Shown piece after piece: positions 43,275-54,214 of a stretch of 64,000 nucleotides of DNA. Made by a program: the position numbers and the translations under genes. How positions within the stretch are numbered: position 1 is the first letter of the stretch; the number at the start of each line of letters is the position of its first letter. Source of the stretch: Rhynchopus sp. YZ270_cl-10 (taxonomy: Eukaryota; Euglenozoa; Diplonemea; Diplonemida; Diplonemidae); contig OZ037882.1 in the NCBI GenBank assembly GCA_964035575.1, positions 992,001 through 1,056,000 of the forward strand, read 5' to 3'. The notes under the pieces are model-generated. The model saw only the letters and a program-made list of their open reading frames with translations, had not been told where the DNA came from and did no database searches.

Positions 43275-46200
43275 ATGCTGCACGCCGTGTTGTTGTCGCT
43301 GCTCGTAGCAGACGCTGTTGCCATGAGCACGGTCCATATGATGTGGAGAAACGAGGGATCTATTCTCGCCGAAGGACTAGAGTATGTCGCTGCTCGGTTG
43401 GGCATATCAGAATGTGGACGAGCCCTGTCTTAAGCAAGGGTATTGTGTTTATAGATGACAGCTTTCTGGTGCACTGGCAGGCATTGTTATTTCATTTCTT
43501 TTTTTTCCCCCTAACACGTAGTGTATTAAGAAACTAGACAAAAAAGAAAGCCAACGTTCAGATCTTGAACAGTATTTCCCCTTGATTCCTTTCATTGCTG
43601 CGTTCAACGAAAAACACTGTTATATTTTTATTGTTATCAAGATCAGTTGGCGGATGATATCGTCTAGTTTTTGTCAGGTCAGTGCCTGCGTCCCACGAGG
43701 CGTACACTATCCACTTCAACTTCGTTTGTTGCATCCCTTCGAGATTGGTTCAAAAAAAAAAAATGAGAAAAGTTCGATTTCGGCCTCGAAAATTACCGTG
43801 ACACCGATTTGTCACGGAATTTTGTCACGGAATTTTTTTGAAAGATTCGATTTCGTGACAAAAAAAAATCGATTTCGTGACAAACCGATTTTTTCATTGA
43901 CACACAAAATTCGATTTCGTGACAAACCGATTTTTTCATTGACAAAAAAAATTCGATTTCGTGACAAATCCAAAAATTCAGTGACAAAAAAATGTCAATG
44001 AAAAAATGGATTTTGTCAAGGAAACCGAACTTTTTGTCACGGAAAAAGTCGTGACAGGGCACTGGGTACTGGGTACACTGGATACAAGGATAAAAGTCGT
44101 GAAAGAGCAACCACAGCTCCACATGACAAACACAAAAGTGTCCAGTCACGTGGGGCATTCATGCACTGAGGAGATAATGATCCAACAATTTACAAGAAAG
44201 ATTACTTAACCTACTGCTGGAAATTGCCAGGTCGTAGTAACACACAAAGTGTGCCTCCGTTCGGGAAGACCGGATATTCTAGAGACCAAAAAGGCCTCAA
44301 GGATATCTTCCGGTAGTCAAGGTAGAACCGAATGAACGGCCCAAGACCCCCGTGGAGAAGTTAAATGTGTAATGCTATCAGGTACAAACTGCGAACACTG
44401 TCTTACCCTCCTCAATGCATGGTGGAAGATGTCTTTACAACAAATATCCTGTACCCAGGTACCAGGTTCCCAGACCCACGTAGTACCACGTCGCAGTACT
44501 ACGCAAAATTTACCACCAGGCCCTGTCTTCGTGCACCTGAAGTACAACGCCGCAGACAGTCCAAACATGCGTTGGACTCAGAGGAATGCCTGCTGTGCAG
44601 TGTATCAAACATGAGAACCAACTCCCAGCAACAAGGGGCGCCTTTTGGCGGGCGTTGTTGAGGGTGTTTGGGGTGCAAAGTTTTCCACAATTTTGATGCG
44701 CGGGTACAGAAGTGTTGTCTTGTTCTTTCATCTCTAGGAAATGTAAATGTCAATCGCGTTTAACTACCACTAGGGCTTGTTCAGTGAACCCACAAGGGGT
44801 CGAAGGGGGTTGGTTATCCCGTATCTATCAAAGGTTGTGTCGACCAGGCTAAACCACTATGTTACGCTGTACGTTGTTAAATCCGAAGAAATAACACTTT
44901 AGCAGCCGCAGGAAGTTTGCTAAAAAGAGTGCCTCACGCTACACAAACCACCACCCGCGATTGACTTAGATGTTATAACAAAGAGAATTCAGAACAAAAC
45001 AACACCCTGCCCCATACACACTAAATTGTCATGCTTCGAGAGCATGCCTGGGCCAAAATTACTATGACGAAAAGGCAACAAGACCACCCACAAGGAGTGT
45101 GAATTGTGCACTGGTTTTCTGGGGGAACAAACAATATTTTCTTGTGTCTAGTCCTCCGTAAGCAGAGGACAGACTTTCCGGAAGGTTTCCAAAGTCGAAT
45201 TTCTTGCACTAGCTATGCTCCCTGGTTAATGGCTATAGCAGTGACTGACAAAGTGTTCCCACCCCCCTTTCCACCACCATAATAACCGAACTCTGCTTAT
45301 CAAACCACAATCTGAATCTGCTTCCGTCGCATGCGCTGGTGGATTCGATCTGTTTTGGTGTGTGTAATGGAATGTATGGGTGAGGGTTGGGGTATTAGGT
45401 ATAGAAACTTGCGCACCCATTAATTTTTTACCGAATGAAAATGAAATCTGCAATGAGTGTCTGCTGCATATCATTTAGTGGGGCTGGCCTCTGGCCAGAG
45501 GCGTGCAAGCCTGACCGTGTTCGCGATATACTAAGTCTTGCATAATCATAAAGTTATCATACCTTGTGTCTTCAGTCTCACGTCTGCCCTTAGGTTTCTA
45601 GACAGCTCAAGAATGGCCTCTTTTGTGTTTGTCAAGTGGCTGTCTGGTCACTTTTCAGTGACTGGCGGGTTGGCTGTCACGACTTTTTCCTTGACAAAAT
45701 CCATTTTTTTCAATGACATTTTTTTGTCAATGAAAAAATGGATTTGTCACGAAATCGAATTTTTTTTTGTCAATGGAAAAAGTCATTTGTCACTAAATTG
45801 AATTTTGTGTGTCAATGAAAAAATCGGCTTGTCACGAAATCGAACTTTTTTTGTCACGAAATCGAATCTTTCAAAAAAATTCCGTGACAAAGTACCGTGA
45901 CAAATCGGTGTCACGGGTATTTTCGAGGCCGAAATCGAACTTTTCTCAAAAAAAATGGACTGGCAAGTTGCCGCCCTTTTTGTTATTCCCAAACACACCT
46001 CACAGGTCTGTCGCTGCTTATAACGTGTCGCAGGTTCTCAACTCGCTTGAGGGGTATCCTTCGAATGATTATAACGTGTCCATCGACAGTGTGTATGTCA
46101 AAACCAGCGCTGACGTTCCTTTGGTGTGGCACGACTGTGAAGGCAGACTGGAACACGGCATCAACAGCACAACGGTTACGGTAACTGGCAGTTACCCACA

Positions 46201-47205
46201 CGCAGGGGCCAATGTCTCCCTGCAAGGGTTGCTCCCCAACGGGACTCTGTGCATAAAGGCCTCAGGCACGCCGTATCGTGTATCCCTAGATGTGGATGTG
46301 TACCTCCGCTTTGAGCCGAAGAGCTGGGCAGCACCGATGACAACCACTGTGCTCTCGGATTCTTTTGTGACGTCGTTCATGGCTAACAAAGAGAAGATGG
46401 CATGGGACATCCGTGGCACCTTCGCTATCGAAGAGGCTGCTCACGACTACGCGGCCGTGCTGCGCTGCACGGAGACAGGGACAGTGCGCTTCCAGCTTCG
46501 TTTGTACTACGAGTCCTGGTTTGTGGTGCGGGATCACAGAGGTGTGATGCATTCGGCCCAATACTTCTCTGGGGCGCAACATGTAGCAAAGAACGTGACG
46601 TGTGTCCAGGGGTCCAACCTCTACGTCGCTGGCTGGTGGAACCCTGCTTACCCCCAAAGCTCGGTGTCCTGGGAATTTACCCCCACGTCGTCCACACCAC
46701 GCACGGCAACACCAACACCAACACCAGCACCACACAAACTGGACTCAGACCCCACTTCGACTTCCACAGAGACCTCGTATGTAAATTGTACAGTATATTT
46801 TTCCCCAGCACTTACCCTGGAGTAGGATAGGACATTCACTCTTTTCACCCCAAATTGCCGTTTTTTGCGATTTCAGCTAAAGGTCCCAACACAACACCCC
46901 CACAAAACAGTTGCAGCGATGGCGTCAGCATCGGTGTAGTGTTCGGTCTCTTAGGTGTCGCTATCGTGGAGGCGGTGGTGGTGGGTTTAGCGGTGTACTG
47001 GTTTTTTTCTAGCAAGAGAGCGAAGGCAGTACCCCGTAACGCAGATATGCCTTTGACAGACGAGGAGGGGTGCAGTGGTGGTGGTGGTGGTGGTACCATT
47101 CGTCACAGCAGTAAAGGGAGTAGTGCAGGTGCCAGCAGAGGGGTAGGTGGTGGTGGCAAAGGAGGCAGGGTAGGGCCACCTGCTGTACAGGAGTTGGTGA
47201 GGTGA
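43275..47205 (+). CDS. Single-pass membrane glycoprotein, gene 1 (three exons, 390 aa)
   Basis: Exons 43275-43381, 46006-46776 and 46911-47205 join in phase 2 at both splices with GTATGT donors and CACAG/AACAG acceptors; the exon limits were set by comparison with gene 2. Exon 1 gives a signal peptide (MLHAVLLSLLVADAVA). Exon 2 gives the ectodomain with several N-glycosylation sequons (NVS, NST, NGT, NVT), a block LDVDVYLRFEPKSWAAPMTT, RCTETGTVRF, and a Thr/Pro stalk. Exon 3 gives one TM helix (SIGVVFGLLGVAIVEAVVVG and following), a basic stop-transfer and a Gly/Ser-rich tail. Compared with gene 2 the C-terminus is cut short: about 80 bp are inserted after AVQELV, followed by the remains of the TVEDVVPNVQE end. 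The first intron is 2624 bp because of an inserted element. The family is not known to me; a surface receptor or adhesion role is inference. Confidence 0.82.
43764..45948. mobile_element. 2.2-kb inverted-repeat element in intron 1 of gene 1
   Basis: Ends TGAGAAAAGTTCGATTTCGG and inverse, with ~295-bp arms (43764-44060 and 45660-45948) made of cgatttcgtgacaaa and ttttttcattgacaaa units in repeated order. The flanks are A-runs, so a target duplication cannot be read. The core (44061-45659) holds no recognised gene, so it is probably non-autonomous. It is absent from intron 1 of gene 2. Confidence 0.88.
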
Positions 47206-47777
47206 CAGAGGTAGTGAGTGCTCATCCTGTGGCAAAGGGAAAGAGTCAACCCTACCGACCTACCCGGAGGTGGTCTGGTTGGTGACGGTTGAGGATGCTG
47301 TACCAAAACGTTCAAGAGCAGGAGGGGAGGGTGATTGTTGCCCCCCTTCAACGTGCCTTTGGGGGCTGTGTTGCGTATTTTTTGGCATTTTTTTTTTTGT
47401 GTGGGAAAAATGGATCTTTTTTTTTCCCCAATGGGATTTTGCGAGGGAGGTGCGGACACCACTACAGAGAGATACACGAAAAGGAATACCACAGATACAA
47501 CACTGATAATGTGCTGTCTCTTCGTTGGTTGCCATGTGGCTGTTTTGTGTGGCTACTCACCCCCTTAGTCGCCCCCCAAAAAAATAACATAAAATGGTAC
47601 GTCCGCCGACGAACGGCGAGGTGTTTTTTGCACTTTGTTGTTGTGCATTTTCAACTTCTCTCATTTTACACAATACCATCTTCTAGTTGTTCCCCAATTT
47701 ACCTTTCGCGCTTTTTTTATGATAAGGTGACTAAGCACGAGAGGCTTAGGATCATCTTATAAACTTTTCTTTTTTAT

Positions 47778-47936
47778 TTATCTACTGAAGTTTCAACTTG
47801 TGCACGAAACATTTTACTTTTCTTTTCTACGTTTTGCAAAACACACAACATAAAAAGAAAGATGGGACCATTTTTGTTGATCCCTCACCATATACTATCA
47901 ATTTATTGATTGCATATGATGAAAATACTTTTTATT
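47778..47936. repeat. Empty-site copy of the transposon 2 target
   Basis: This ~159-bp segment (atctactgaagtttcaactt ... gatgaaaatac) is repeated at 50247-50357 plus 54215-54253, where it is split by the transposon. Here the site reads accATATACTATC without insertion, so it gives the pre-insertion sequence. Confidence 0.92.
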
Positions 47937-48667
47937 TACAAGTGCCTCCAGACATGCTGTGAAAAACTGAGCCTCGCTTAGAGTATGTTGCGGAATGGTC
48001 TCTAGTACATTAGCCCTAAAAAGCTAAACACATAGTGCAAACTAGTTTATATTTATAGATATATTCTACTGCTGCACTATGCTTTGTTTACTCATAAATA
48101 CAAAGGAGTTAACAGAAAGTCGAAGCACACAATACAGCTGTCCTGTGAACTTCGCACTACACCCCACCCCCTCCCTACCTCTTTGAAACAGTCAAAAAAG
48201 AAATCAAAACAGGCCTTTTGCTAACTTTGGGATTTTCCCCCTGAATGGCATGATGGTCAAAAAAAAATAATTTCCTGGAAAAAAAAGTACATTCCGAGCT
48301 TTCCCGCCTGGTGAAAGCGGTCGTCGCGCGCTTCGCGCGCGCCTCCCTGCCAGCCACAGGGTGGAGAGGCGAAGGGTCAGCTTTGCGAGATATAAACAAA
48401 AAACGGAATATAATCCTTTATTAACGGTCCTTGGTCTTGCGCCTTACGTACACTAACCGTACAAAATCAATACGTCTTCCAGAAGCAGGGGCTGTTGCAA
48501 CGGTTGGGTTCCTTTGAAATAAGAATGGTCAATTTTTTGCAGCTTGGGTCAAGTTTCATTTCTGGCTGCAAAATGCAAGGGAATCCCCTTAGACATTGTA
48601 AAATGGCACCGTAGGCAGGAAGAAAATAGCGTACAGCGAGCGCAGCGAGCAGAAAAATTGTAAGGTG

Positions 48668-48840
48668 TCATCGTGCCATCGTGCCATCGTGCCATCGTGC
48701 CATCGTGCCATCGTGCCATCGTGCCATCGTGCCATCGTGCCATCGTGCCATCGTGCCATCGTGCCATCGTGCCATCGTGCCATCGTGCCATCATGCCATC
48801 ATGCCATCATGCCATCATGCCATCATGCCATCATGCCATC
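48668..48840. repeat. CCATCGTG octamer array, about 21 copies
   Basis: The first ~15 units are CCATCGTG and the last ~7 are CCATCATG, so one variant spread within the array. Related inverse units (ggcatgatgg, ggcacgatgg) are scattered over 48245-48965. Confidence 0.95.
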
Positions 48841-50795
48841 TGGGGGGGAAATCCCCAGGTGATGGATAGCGAAAGCCCTGCCCCACCACCCCCCGTGGCA
48901 TGATGGTGGCATGATGGAAAAAAAAATAAAAAACGCCCAAAAACGTGGCACGATGGCATGATGGTTAGCAAAAGGCCTGAAATCAAAATAAAAAAAAAAA
49001 AAAAAAAAACAGCAGAAAAAGAGACCAAAAAAAAAAATGATATAATAACAAGGGAGAGCAAGTAGGTTATTTAAAGTAGGTTGACGACACCGAAACCCCA
49101 ATAAAAAAAATGTGTCCGTTTATGGTGTCAACGTTAAAGACTACCAGAAGCAGCTCAGTGCATTCTGAAAAAAATAAGCGAGCGATTCTAGGCTATATAT
49201 GTTCATGAAGCCAATGAATCTAGATAAAGGTCCTATTTCAAAGAATTCCCACAAACAAACACCACTTTTATTTTTACTTTTTTTCAACAAACCAAATAAA
49301 AAGAAAAAAAAACTCTTTTTCACCACTGGAAGGGACTAGACCTCGTACTTGACCCTTTCAGTGAGACGTCAGACCAATGTATTACATTGCCACACCCTGG
49401 GTAAGCTGTGCAGTCTGTAGGCCTACTACAAAAACCGCAAAACTTTGGAAAAAAAAAAGAACGAAGATAATAGGTATATCGCAGTAGTAATTTGGTCGTG
49501 GTTTACCAATGGTAATGTCCACGACGCAGTTTATATGGTTGTACTCAACGCGTACTATGTCACTAGTGATGAGTATTTTTCTCGCAGGAGCGATTTGGTC
49601 TTGGTGGGCATCTTAGCTTTCCCATTTTTAAAGGGACAATAGCCTTGAGACTAAGACTCCAGGACACATATTAAATTGTTTGCAATGCACGTTTTGCTAT
49701 CTCTTTGTACTACTCTAGTCTTTGTGTAGGTGTTTCAATACAATGGACAATGGATGATTAAACTGGTTTTAATCATTGCTTGGACGGCGAACTACTAAGT
49801 CCAGAAAATTCAGTATGTTTTACACTTTTCTATTTTTTACTTTTATTTTATTTCTCTTTCTTGTGTGTTTGCTGAGGTTTTCTATCTGATACACAGACAG
49901 GATGTGTTGGTATTTGTTTGGATTGGTAGCAATTATTGCACGGAATACTTTACGTATACACGGCAGCCATCAAGACCAAGACTCTTTAGGTTACTCTTCC
50001 TCCTGGTGATCAGACATTACATCCAGTAAGGACAGAGAAAGGAATAAGAAAAAAGAAAAAAAAAACTTTTGTATTTTGTGTATTCCCGAAACAAAAAACT
50101 GAAGTAGAAGGTACCAAATGTTCACACGAACATCGGTTTCACGATATTCACCCACCATTTAAAGGGAAATCACTGAAGATGTCCACCCTTTTGAATACAA
50201 CTGTATGATTCTTAGGACTGAAACAGGGTTAATATCAGAAACCAATCTACTGAAGTTTCAACTTGTGCACGAAGCATTTTACTTTTCTTTTCTACGTTTT
50301 GCAAAACACACACCATAAAAAGAAAGATGGGACCATTTTTGTTGATCCCTCACCATACACTGTGGCTAGGGGTATGGGGATAGGTTCGCTGGGATAGCAT
50401 ATTTGGGGATAGCATATGCCATCCCCCAGGGGATAGCATAACCTATCCCCGGGGATAGGTTATGCTATCCCCCTGGGATAGGTTATTTCAGGATAACCTA
50501 TCCCCCTGGGATAGCATTTGACTGTACTTTACTAAGGATCTGCGTGCTGGGGACACAACAATTTAGTATCCCCACCCAGGTGCCCATTTGTCACCTTCCC
50601 ACCCCTTAAAAAAATACAAAATAATGGGGGGATTCGGGTGCCCAAATAATCCTATGCACAAAAAATGAAGCGGGGGGGGGGAAGGGATAAATAAATAAAA
50701 AAGGATGCGGATAAAAAAACAAGCATTTCACACAATAAAAATCACACAAAAGTTCAAAAGGTAACACAGGGAAAAAAGCAGATTTGTGGAACTCC

Positions 50796-52370
50796 TCACT
50801 CACTTATGTATTCGGAAGCTCGTGAAGGTATGTCCCATTTTCTTTTGCCACACACACACAGTTTGAAGCACTGATGGTTATTAGAGTCAGCACTGAACAA
50901 AATGTCGTTAGTTCCCTCCTGAGTCGTCACATGACCGTCGAATCCGCATCTCTTCACTCGCTGCACCAGATAATCCAAGTTCGTTCTCCACGTATTGTTG
51001 CGTGTGAAACAACGCTTGCAAATTTTTAAATAACTGTAGGCAAATATGCGCGGTACGTCGTCTTCTTTTTGCGAAGGAGTGGGTATTTTTTTGAAACTTT
51101 TTTTCCTCGCCGATTCAAAGCGGTGTTGTCCCCTCTCAAACTGTTTCCCCGACCCAACCCGTCCAGCTGAGAGCTTTCTCGTGCTGTTCCCTTGCTCCCC
51201 CATTTCGTCTGATGCCCAGACAGGCACAGCGTCCTCTGGATCAAACCAGTGGGACATGCTGTGAAAATATGTGTATCCCTTCCCCATTGTCACCCCTGCA
51301 GCCACCCACTCAAGAGAAAAGATGAGTGCGTGGTACAGAACAAGAGAAAAAAGAAACTCCTTTTTGCAGCTTCCGTTTGCATGAAAGTGGCACGATATAT
51401 TCTGGTACTTAAAGTACGAGAGTGCCTGCATACAGAGCGCAATCTGGAGCTGAACATCTTTTGCCTGCATGCACAGGTTGGTCAGGGCAATATGCGCCTG
51501 CTTCCCTGTCAGGCTCTTGATCGGTTCAGTGTCCTTTTTTGATCTTTGTAATTCATCTGGGAGAGAGCAAAACCCTGCCTCGAGTAGGTTGCATAGTATT
51601 ATGATAACCCCTTTGGTGTCGTGCAGGGTGGGGGTCGTGGTGCAGGAATAAGGAAGCATTAGTTCCCACAGCTGGTTGTAAAAACCTGCTTGGTCGAGCT
51701 CACGAAGGTCAAGGCGTTTGCACGTATGCAGCTGTGTGACTGAGAATGACCGCTCTGTAGAGCAAAAAGCCGAGCGGTGTCCCTTCGCCCCCATCCTGTA
51801 AAAATACGACCACAAATCATGATGGTCACCACCAACACGCTCCAGTCTGACGAACACCTGATGGGTGTCAGTCATGGTCAGTGGGAACTGATTCAGATCA
51901 ACAACCTGAGCTAGAAACTCGTTCATGTACCAGTTCTTGTACTCCACAGGGCCCTTGTCCGCAACAGTCACTGGCTCTGTGCAATAAAACTCCCCCTCCC
52001 ACACAAAGTACAGCGCGACGCAGAGCCGTGTTCTCTTGCCTTCATTGCGGAAGGCATTCAGGGGATTGTAATCATCCCTGAGGAGAACCCCCGTAACGGA
52101 ACTTGGCCTGCAGCCATCCGGAAGCGTCTCCAAGAGATCGAGGCAGATGTTCGGGAGGGAGTTCAGGAGGAGGCCGGCCTCTTCAGCAAGGCGCTTCTTG
52201 TGCGTGCCTGCATAGCGAGAAAGGCCGAGGGAGAGGGGTGCGAACCCTTTTTCTTTTAGCACAGCATTCATAGTTTTCTGCATGAGGGCTGCCTGGTGTT
52301 CAGACACACGGGCCTGGAGTCTGCCCTTTTCCAAGCCTTCGCGGATCGCTTCGAGAAGCTGTGGATCCAT
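50796..52370 (-). CDS. Putative DDE transposase (524 aa)
   Basis: Conserved with the ORF at 19318-21174. Candidate catalytic or metal-binding residues are Asp99/Asp100 (LLRDDYNPLNAFR), Asp182 (RVGGDHHDLWSYF), Cys203 (GHRSAFC), His250 (TLHDTKGV), and His370, His374 and Glu379 (YFHSMSHWFDPEDA). The segment between the second Asp and the Glu (~195 residues) carries Cys/His pairs, as in CACTA/Mirage/Chapaev and RAG1 proteins, where it binds zinc. Residues 1-60 are helical and charged. The C-terminus (CFKLCVCGKRKWDIP) matches the region just before the zinc fingers of copy 1 but has no fingers. The start is the ATG at 52370; the frame is open throughout. The family name is an inference from motifs. 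Confidence 0.78.
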   Translation of the reverse strand: MDPQLLEAIREGLEKGRLQARVSEHQAALMQKTMNAVLKEKGFAPLSLGLSRYAGTHKKRLAEEAGLLLNSLPNICLDLLETLPDGCRPSSVTGVLLRDDYNPLNAFRNEGKRTRLCVALYFVWEGEFYCTEPVTVADKGPVEYKNWYMNEFLAQVVDLNQFPLTMTDTHQVFVRLERVGGDHHDLWSYFYRMGAKGHRSAFCSTERSFSVTQLHTCKRLDLRELDQAGFYNQLWELMLPYSCTTTPTLHDTKGVIIILCNLLEAGFCSLPDELQRSKKDTEPIKSLTGKQAHIALTNLCMQAKDVQLQIALCMQALSYFKYQNISCHFHANGSCKKEFLFSLVLYHALIFSLEWVAAGVTMGKGYTYFHSMSHWFDPEDAVPVWASDEMGEQGNSTRKLSAGRVGSGKQFERGQHRFESARKKSFKKIPTPSQKEDDVPRIFAYSYLKICKRCFTRNNTWRTNLDYLVQRVKRCGFDGHVTTQEGTNDILFSADSNNHQCFKLCVCGKRKWDIPSRASEYISE

Positions 52371-52688
52371 TGTTCAGTAGTTTGATTTGTAGCTGTTTTA
52401 ATTTTTCTTGTTCGGGTGGGGTGGGTGGGGTGGGTTGCAAAAAAAAAGGGGGGGGAGGGGGTGCATATTGTTGATGGCGGTAGACTTTTTTGATAGGTTT
52501 TTCTCTTCCCCGTGAATTTTACATTCCACCACTGGTGGTGTCTTCGATGAGGTTCGATGAGGGGTTTACCGTCAAGCCGCTTCCGTCCTCTTCCCTCTTC
52601 CTCTTTCCCCCAATGGAGATCTTGGCCCTGGATATGACACGGGGGATGACCACCACGGTCCTGTTCTCGTCGTTGGAGTCAATCTGGG

Positions 52689-53558
52689 TTATATTTGGTA
52701 TTGTGTTATTCTTATTCTTTCTCTGTGGCATACCGTGATGGCATCGCGAGCATAGTCCCCTTCGGGGAGGGAAACCTGGCGTCGGTACAACCCGGAAGGG
52801 GGCGAGGCGGCCCCTACCTCCCCTTCCACGCACCTCCTCCAGGCGATGTTGAACGTGCGCCCCGCAAAAGAGGGCGCATTCGGGTCTCCTTCTTCGGAGA
52901 CCAGTTGCATGTACCTTTCATTCAACGGGGCGTCGAAGCGGATCTCGACGCGGTCAGGGAACCCAACCATATCATGGCCCGGGTACACGAAAGCAGCCAC
53001 CGCACTCTTGGTATCGGCCTTCACCTTGGTCTTCGACTCGGTATTCGGCTTGGTGGTCGTCTTCTTGTTGTCTTTTGCAGCCTCTTCCGCATCTTCCCTT
53101 TCCTGTTTGATCTTCTCGAAGGTGACGTCCATGTCGTCAAGGAGACATGTCAACGCATACTTCCTAATGTGGATGTATGCGGAGGTAGTCTTCATGTGGT
53201 TGGTTGGCTCCTTGCGAATATCCATTCCATAGAGGACACAGGGGGCACCGTTCTTGGACCGGTAGAGCCACGCATCGCTCCCATCTGCCATAAGTGCTTC
53301 GTGCTCATTTTTTGTCAAGTTATCCTTGACCTTCTTGTGTGCAGACTTAATCGCGGATGTGACAGTTGGCGTTACGTCAGAAAGTTTGCCGAAGTGCTTG
53401 GGGAATACCTTTCGGATCAGTTCCCTGAGGTCCGTCACGTGGATGCTGTGTTTGGGTGCAGGAAGCACGTACAGCTTGAAGAAGTCTGCGAAGAGGTCTT
53501 TTTGTTTTGGAATTCCAGCTTCATCTGTGGGTGCGACGTTCTGCGGGCTTCCAGACAT
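52689..53558 (-). CDS. Accessory ORF of transposon copy 2 (289 aa)
   Basis: It starts MSGSPQNVAPTDEAGIPKQK. Residues ~25-150 form a helical domain (FFKLYVLPAPKHSIHVTDLR, LIRKVFPKHFGKLSDVTPTV, ALTCLLDDMDVTFEKIKQER). Residues ~155-190 are Lys/Glu/Thr-rich (KDNKKTTTKPNTESKTKVKA), and the rest is a beta-rich part (VEIRFDAPLNERYMQLVSEE, TFNIAWRRCVEG). I recognise no domain. It shares the N-terminal pattern with the second ORF of copy 1, so it is a constant partner of this transposase, perhaps binding the long ends or the target. It lies upstream of the transposase on the same strand, 318 bp apart. An inverted copy of its start codon region lies upstream (53612-53661). Confidence 0.72.
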   Translation of the reverse strand: MSGSPQNVAPTDEAGIPKQKDLFADFFKLYVLPAPKHSIHVTDLRELIRKVFPKHFGKLSDVTPTVTSAIKSAHKKVKDNLTKNEHEALMADGSDAWLYRSKNGAPCVLYGMDIRKEPTNHMKTTSAYIHIRKYALTCLLDDMDVTFEKIKQEREDAEEAAKDNKKTTTKPNTESKTKVKADTKSAVAAFVYPGHDMVGFPDRVEIRFDAPLNERYMQLVSEEGDPNAPSFAGRTFNIAWRRCVEGEVGAASPPSGLYRRQVSLPEGDYARDAITVCHRERIRITQYQI

Positions 53559-53661
53559 TTTGTGGTGTTATTCTGATGGTGATGAGTGGCAACAAGAATA
53601 ATTATAACACCTAATGTCTGGAGGCCCGCAGAACGTCGCACCCACAGATGAAGCTGGAATT
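53511..53661. repeat. Inverted duplication around the accessory ORF start
   Basis: 53511-53560 (the first ~16 codons) and 53612-53661 are inverse copies of about 50 bp, 51 bp apart. A transcript of the ORF would fold into a long hairpin containing its own start codon. Confidence 0.85.
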
Positions 53662-54214
53662 TTTTGCATTTCTATTTTCTCCCGCACACATTTGGTGTGT
53701 AATTGAATTTTTTCGTTTGCCTGGTCGCAACCGCGAGTTTTCCAGGTACTTCCGGAAAAAAGACTGGGGAGTGCTGGTGGCTCCGTGTCTCCACAGAGCC
53801 GGCACACTTCGTTGAGTGCCTCACAAAAACCACAAATTCCTATTTGCTTTTATTTGTTGTCGTTACGCTTTATCATTGTTGTTGGGTGGGGGAAATAAAA
53901 TTATTTATCCCTTCCCCCCCCCCGCTTCATTTTTTGTGCATAGGATTATTTGGGCACCCGAATCCCCCCATTATTTTGTATTTTTTTAAGGGGTGGGAAG
54001 GTGACAAATGGGCACCTGGGTGGGGATACTAAATTTTTGTGTCCCCAGCACGCAGATCCTTAGTAAAGTACAGTCAAATGCTATCCCAGGGGGATAGGTT
54101 ATCCTGAAATAACCTATCCCAGGGGGATAGCATAACCTATCCCCGGGGGATGGCATATGCTATCCCCAAATATGCTATCCCAGCGAACCTATCCCCATAC
54201 CCCTAGCCACAGTG

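Larger units (their letters stand above)
47206..50357. other. Intergenic DNA between glycoprotein gene 1 and transposon copy 2
   Basis: A gaggcttaggatcatctta motif lies at 47740-47760. 48290-48360 is a GC-rich hairpin block (gtcgcgcgcttcgcgcgc) whose inverse recurs at 62374-62436. 48900-49030 has scattered ggcatgatgg units and A/T runs. 49140-50240 shows no gene. Confidence 0.5.
50358..54214 (-). mobile_element. Two-ORF DNA transposon, copy 2, with TA target duplication
   Basis: A 3857-bp element with ends CACTGTGGCTAGGGGTATGG and inverse, and inverted arms of about 340 bp (50358-50699 and 53897-54214) rich in ggataggttatgctatcccc palindromes. It is flanked by TA on both sides; comparison with the empty site at 47890-47893 shows exactly one TA was duplicated. 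Both ORFs are on the minus strand and uninterrupted: the accessory ORF first (53558-52689), then the transposase (52370-50796). Intact ORFs and well-matched arms suggest recent activity. Confidence 0.92.

Noticed and set aside
48668-48840. CCATCGTG array as a CRISPR
   Set aside because: The units are contiguous 8-mers with no spacers.
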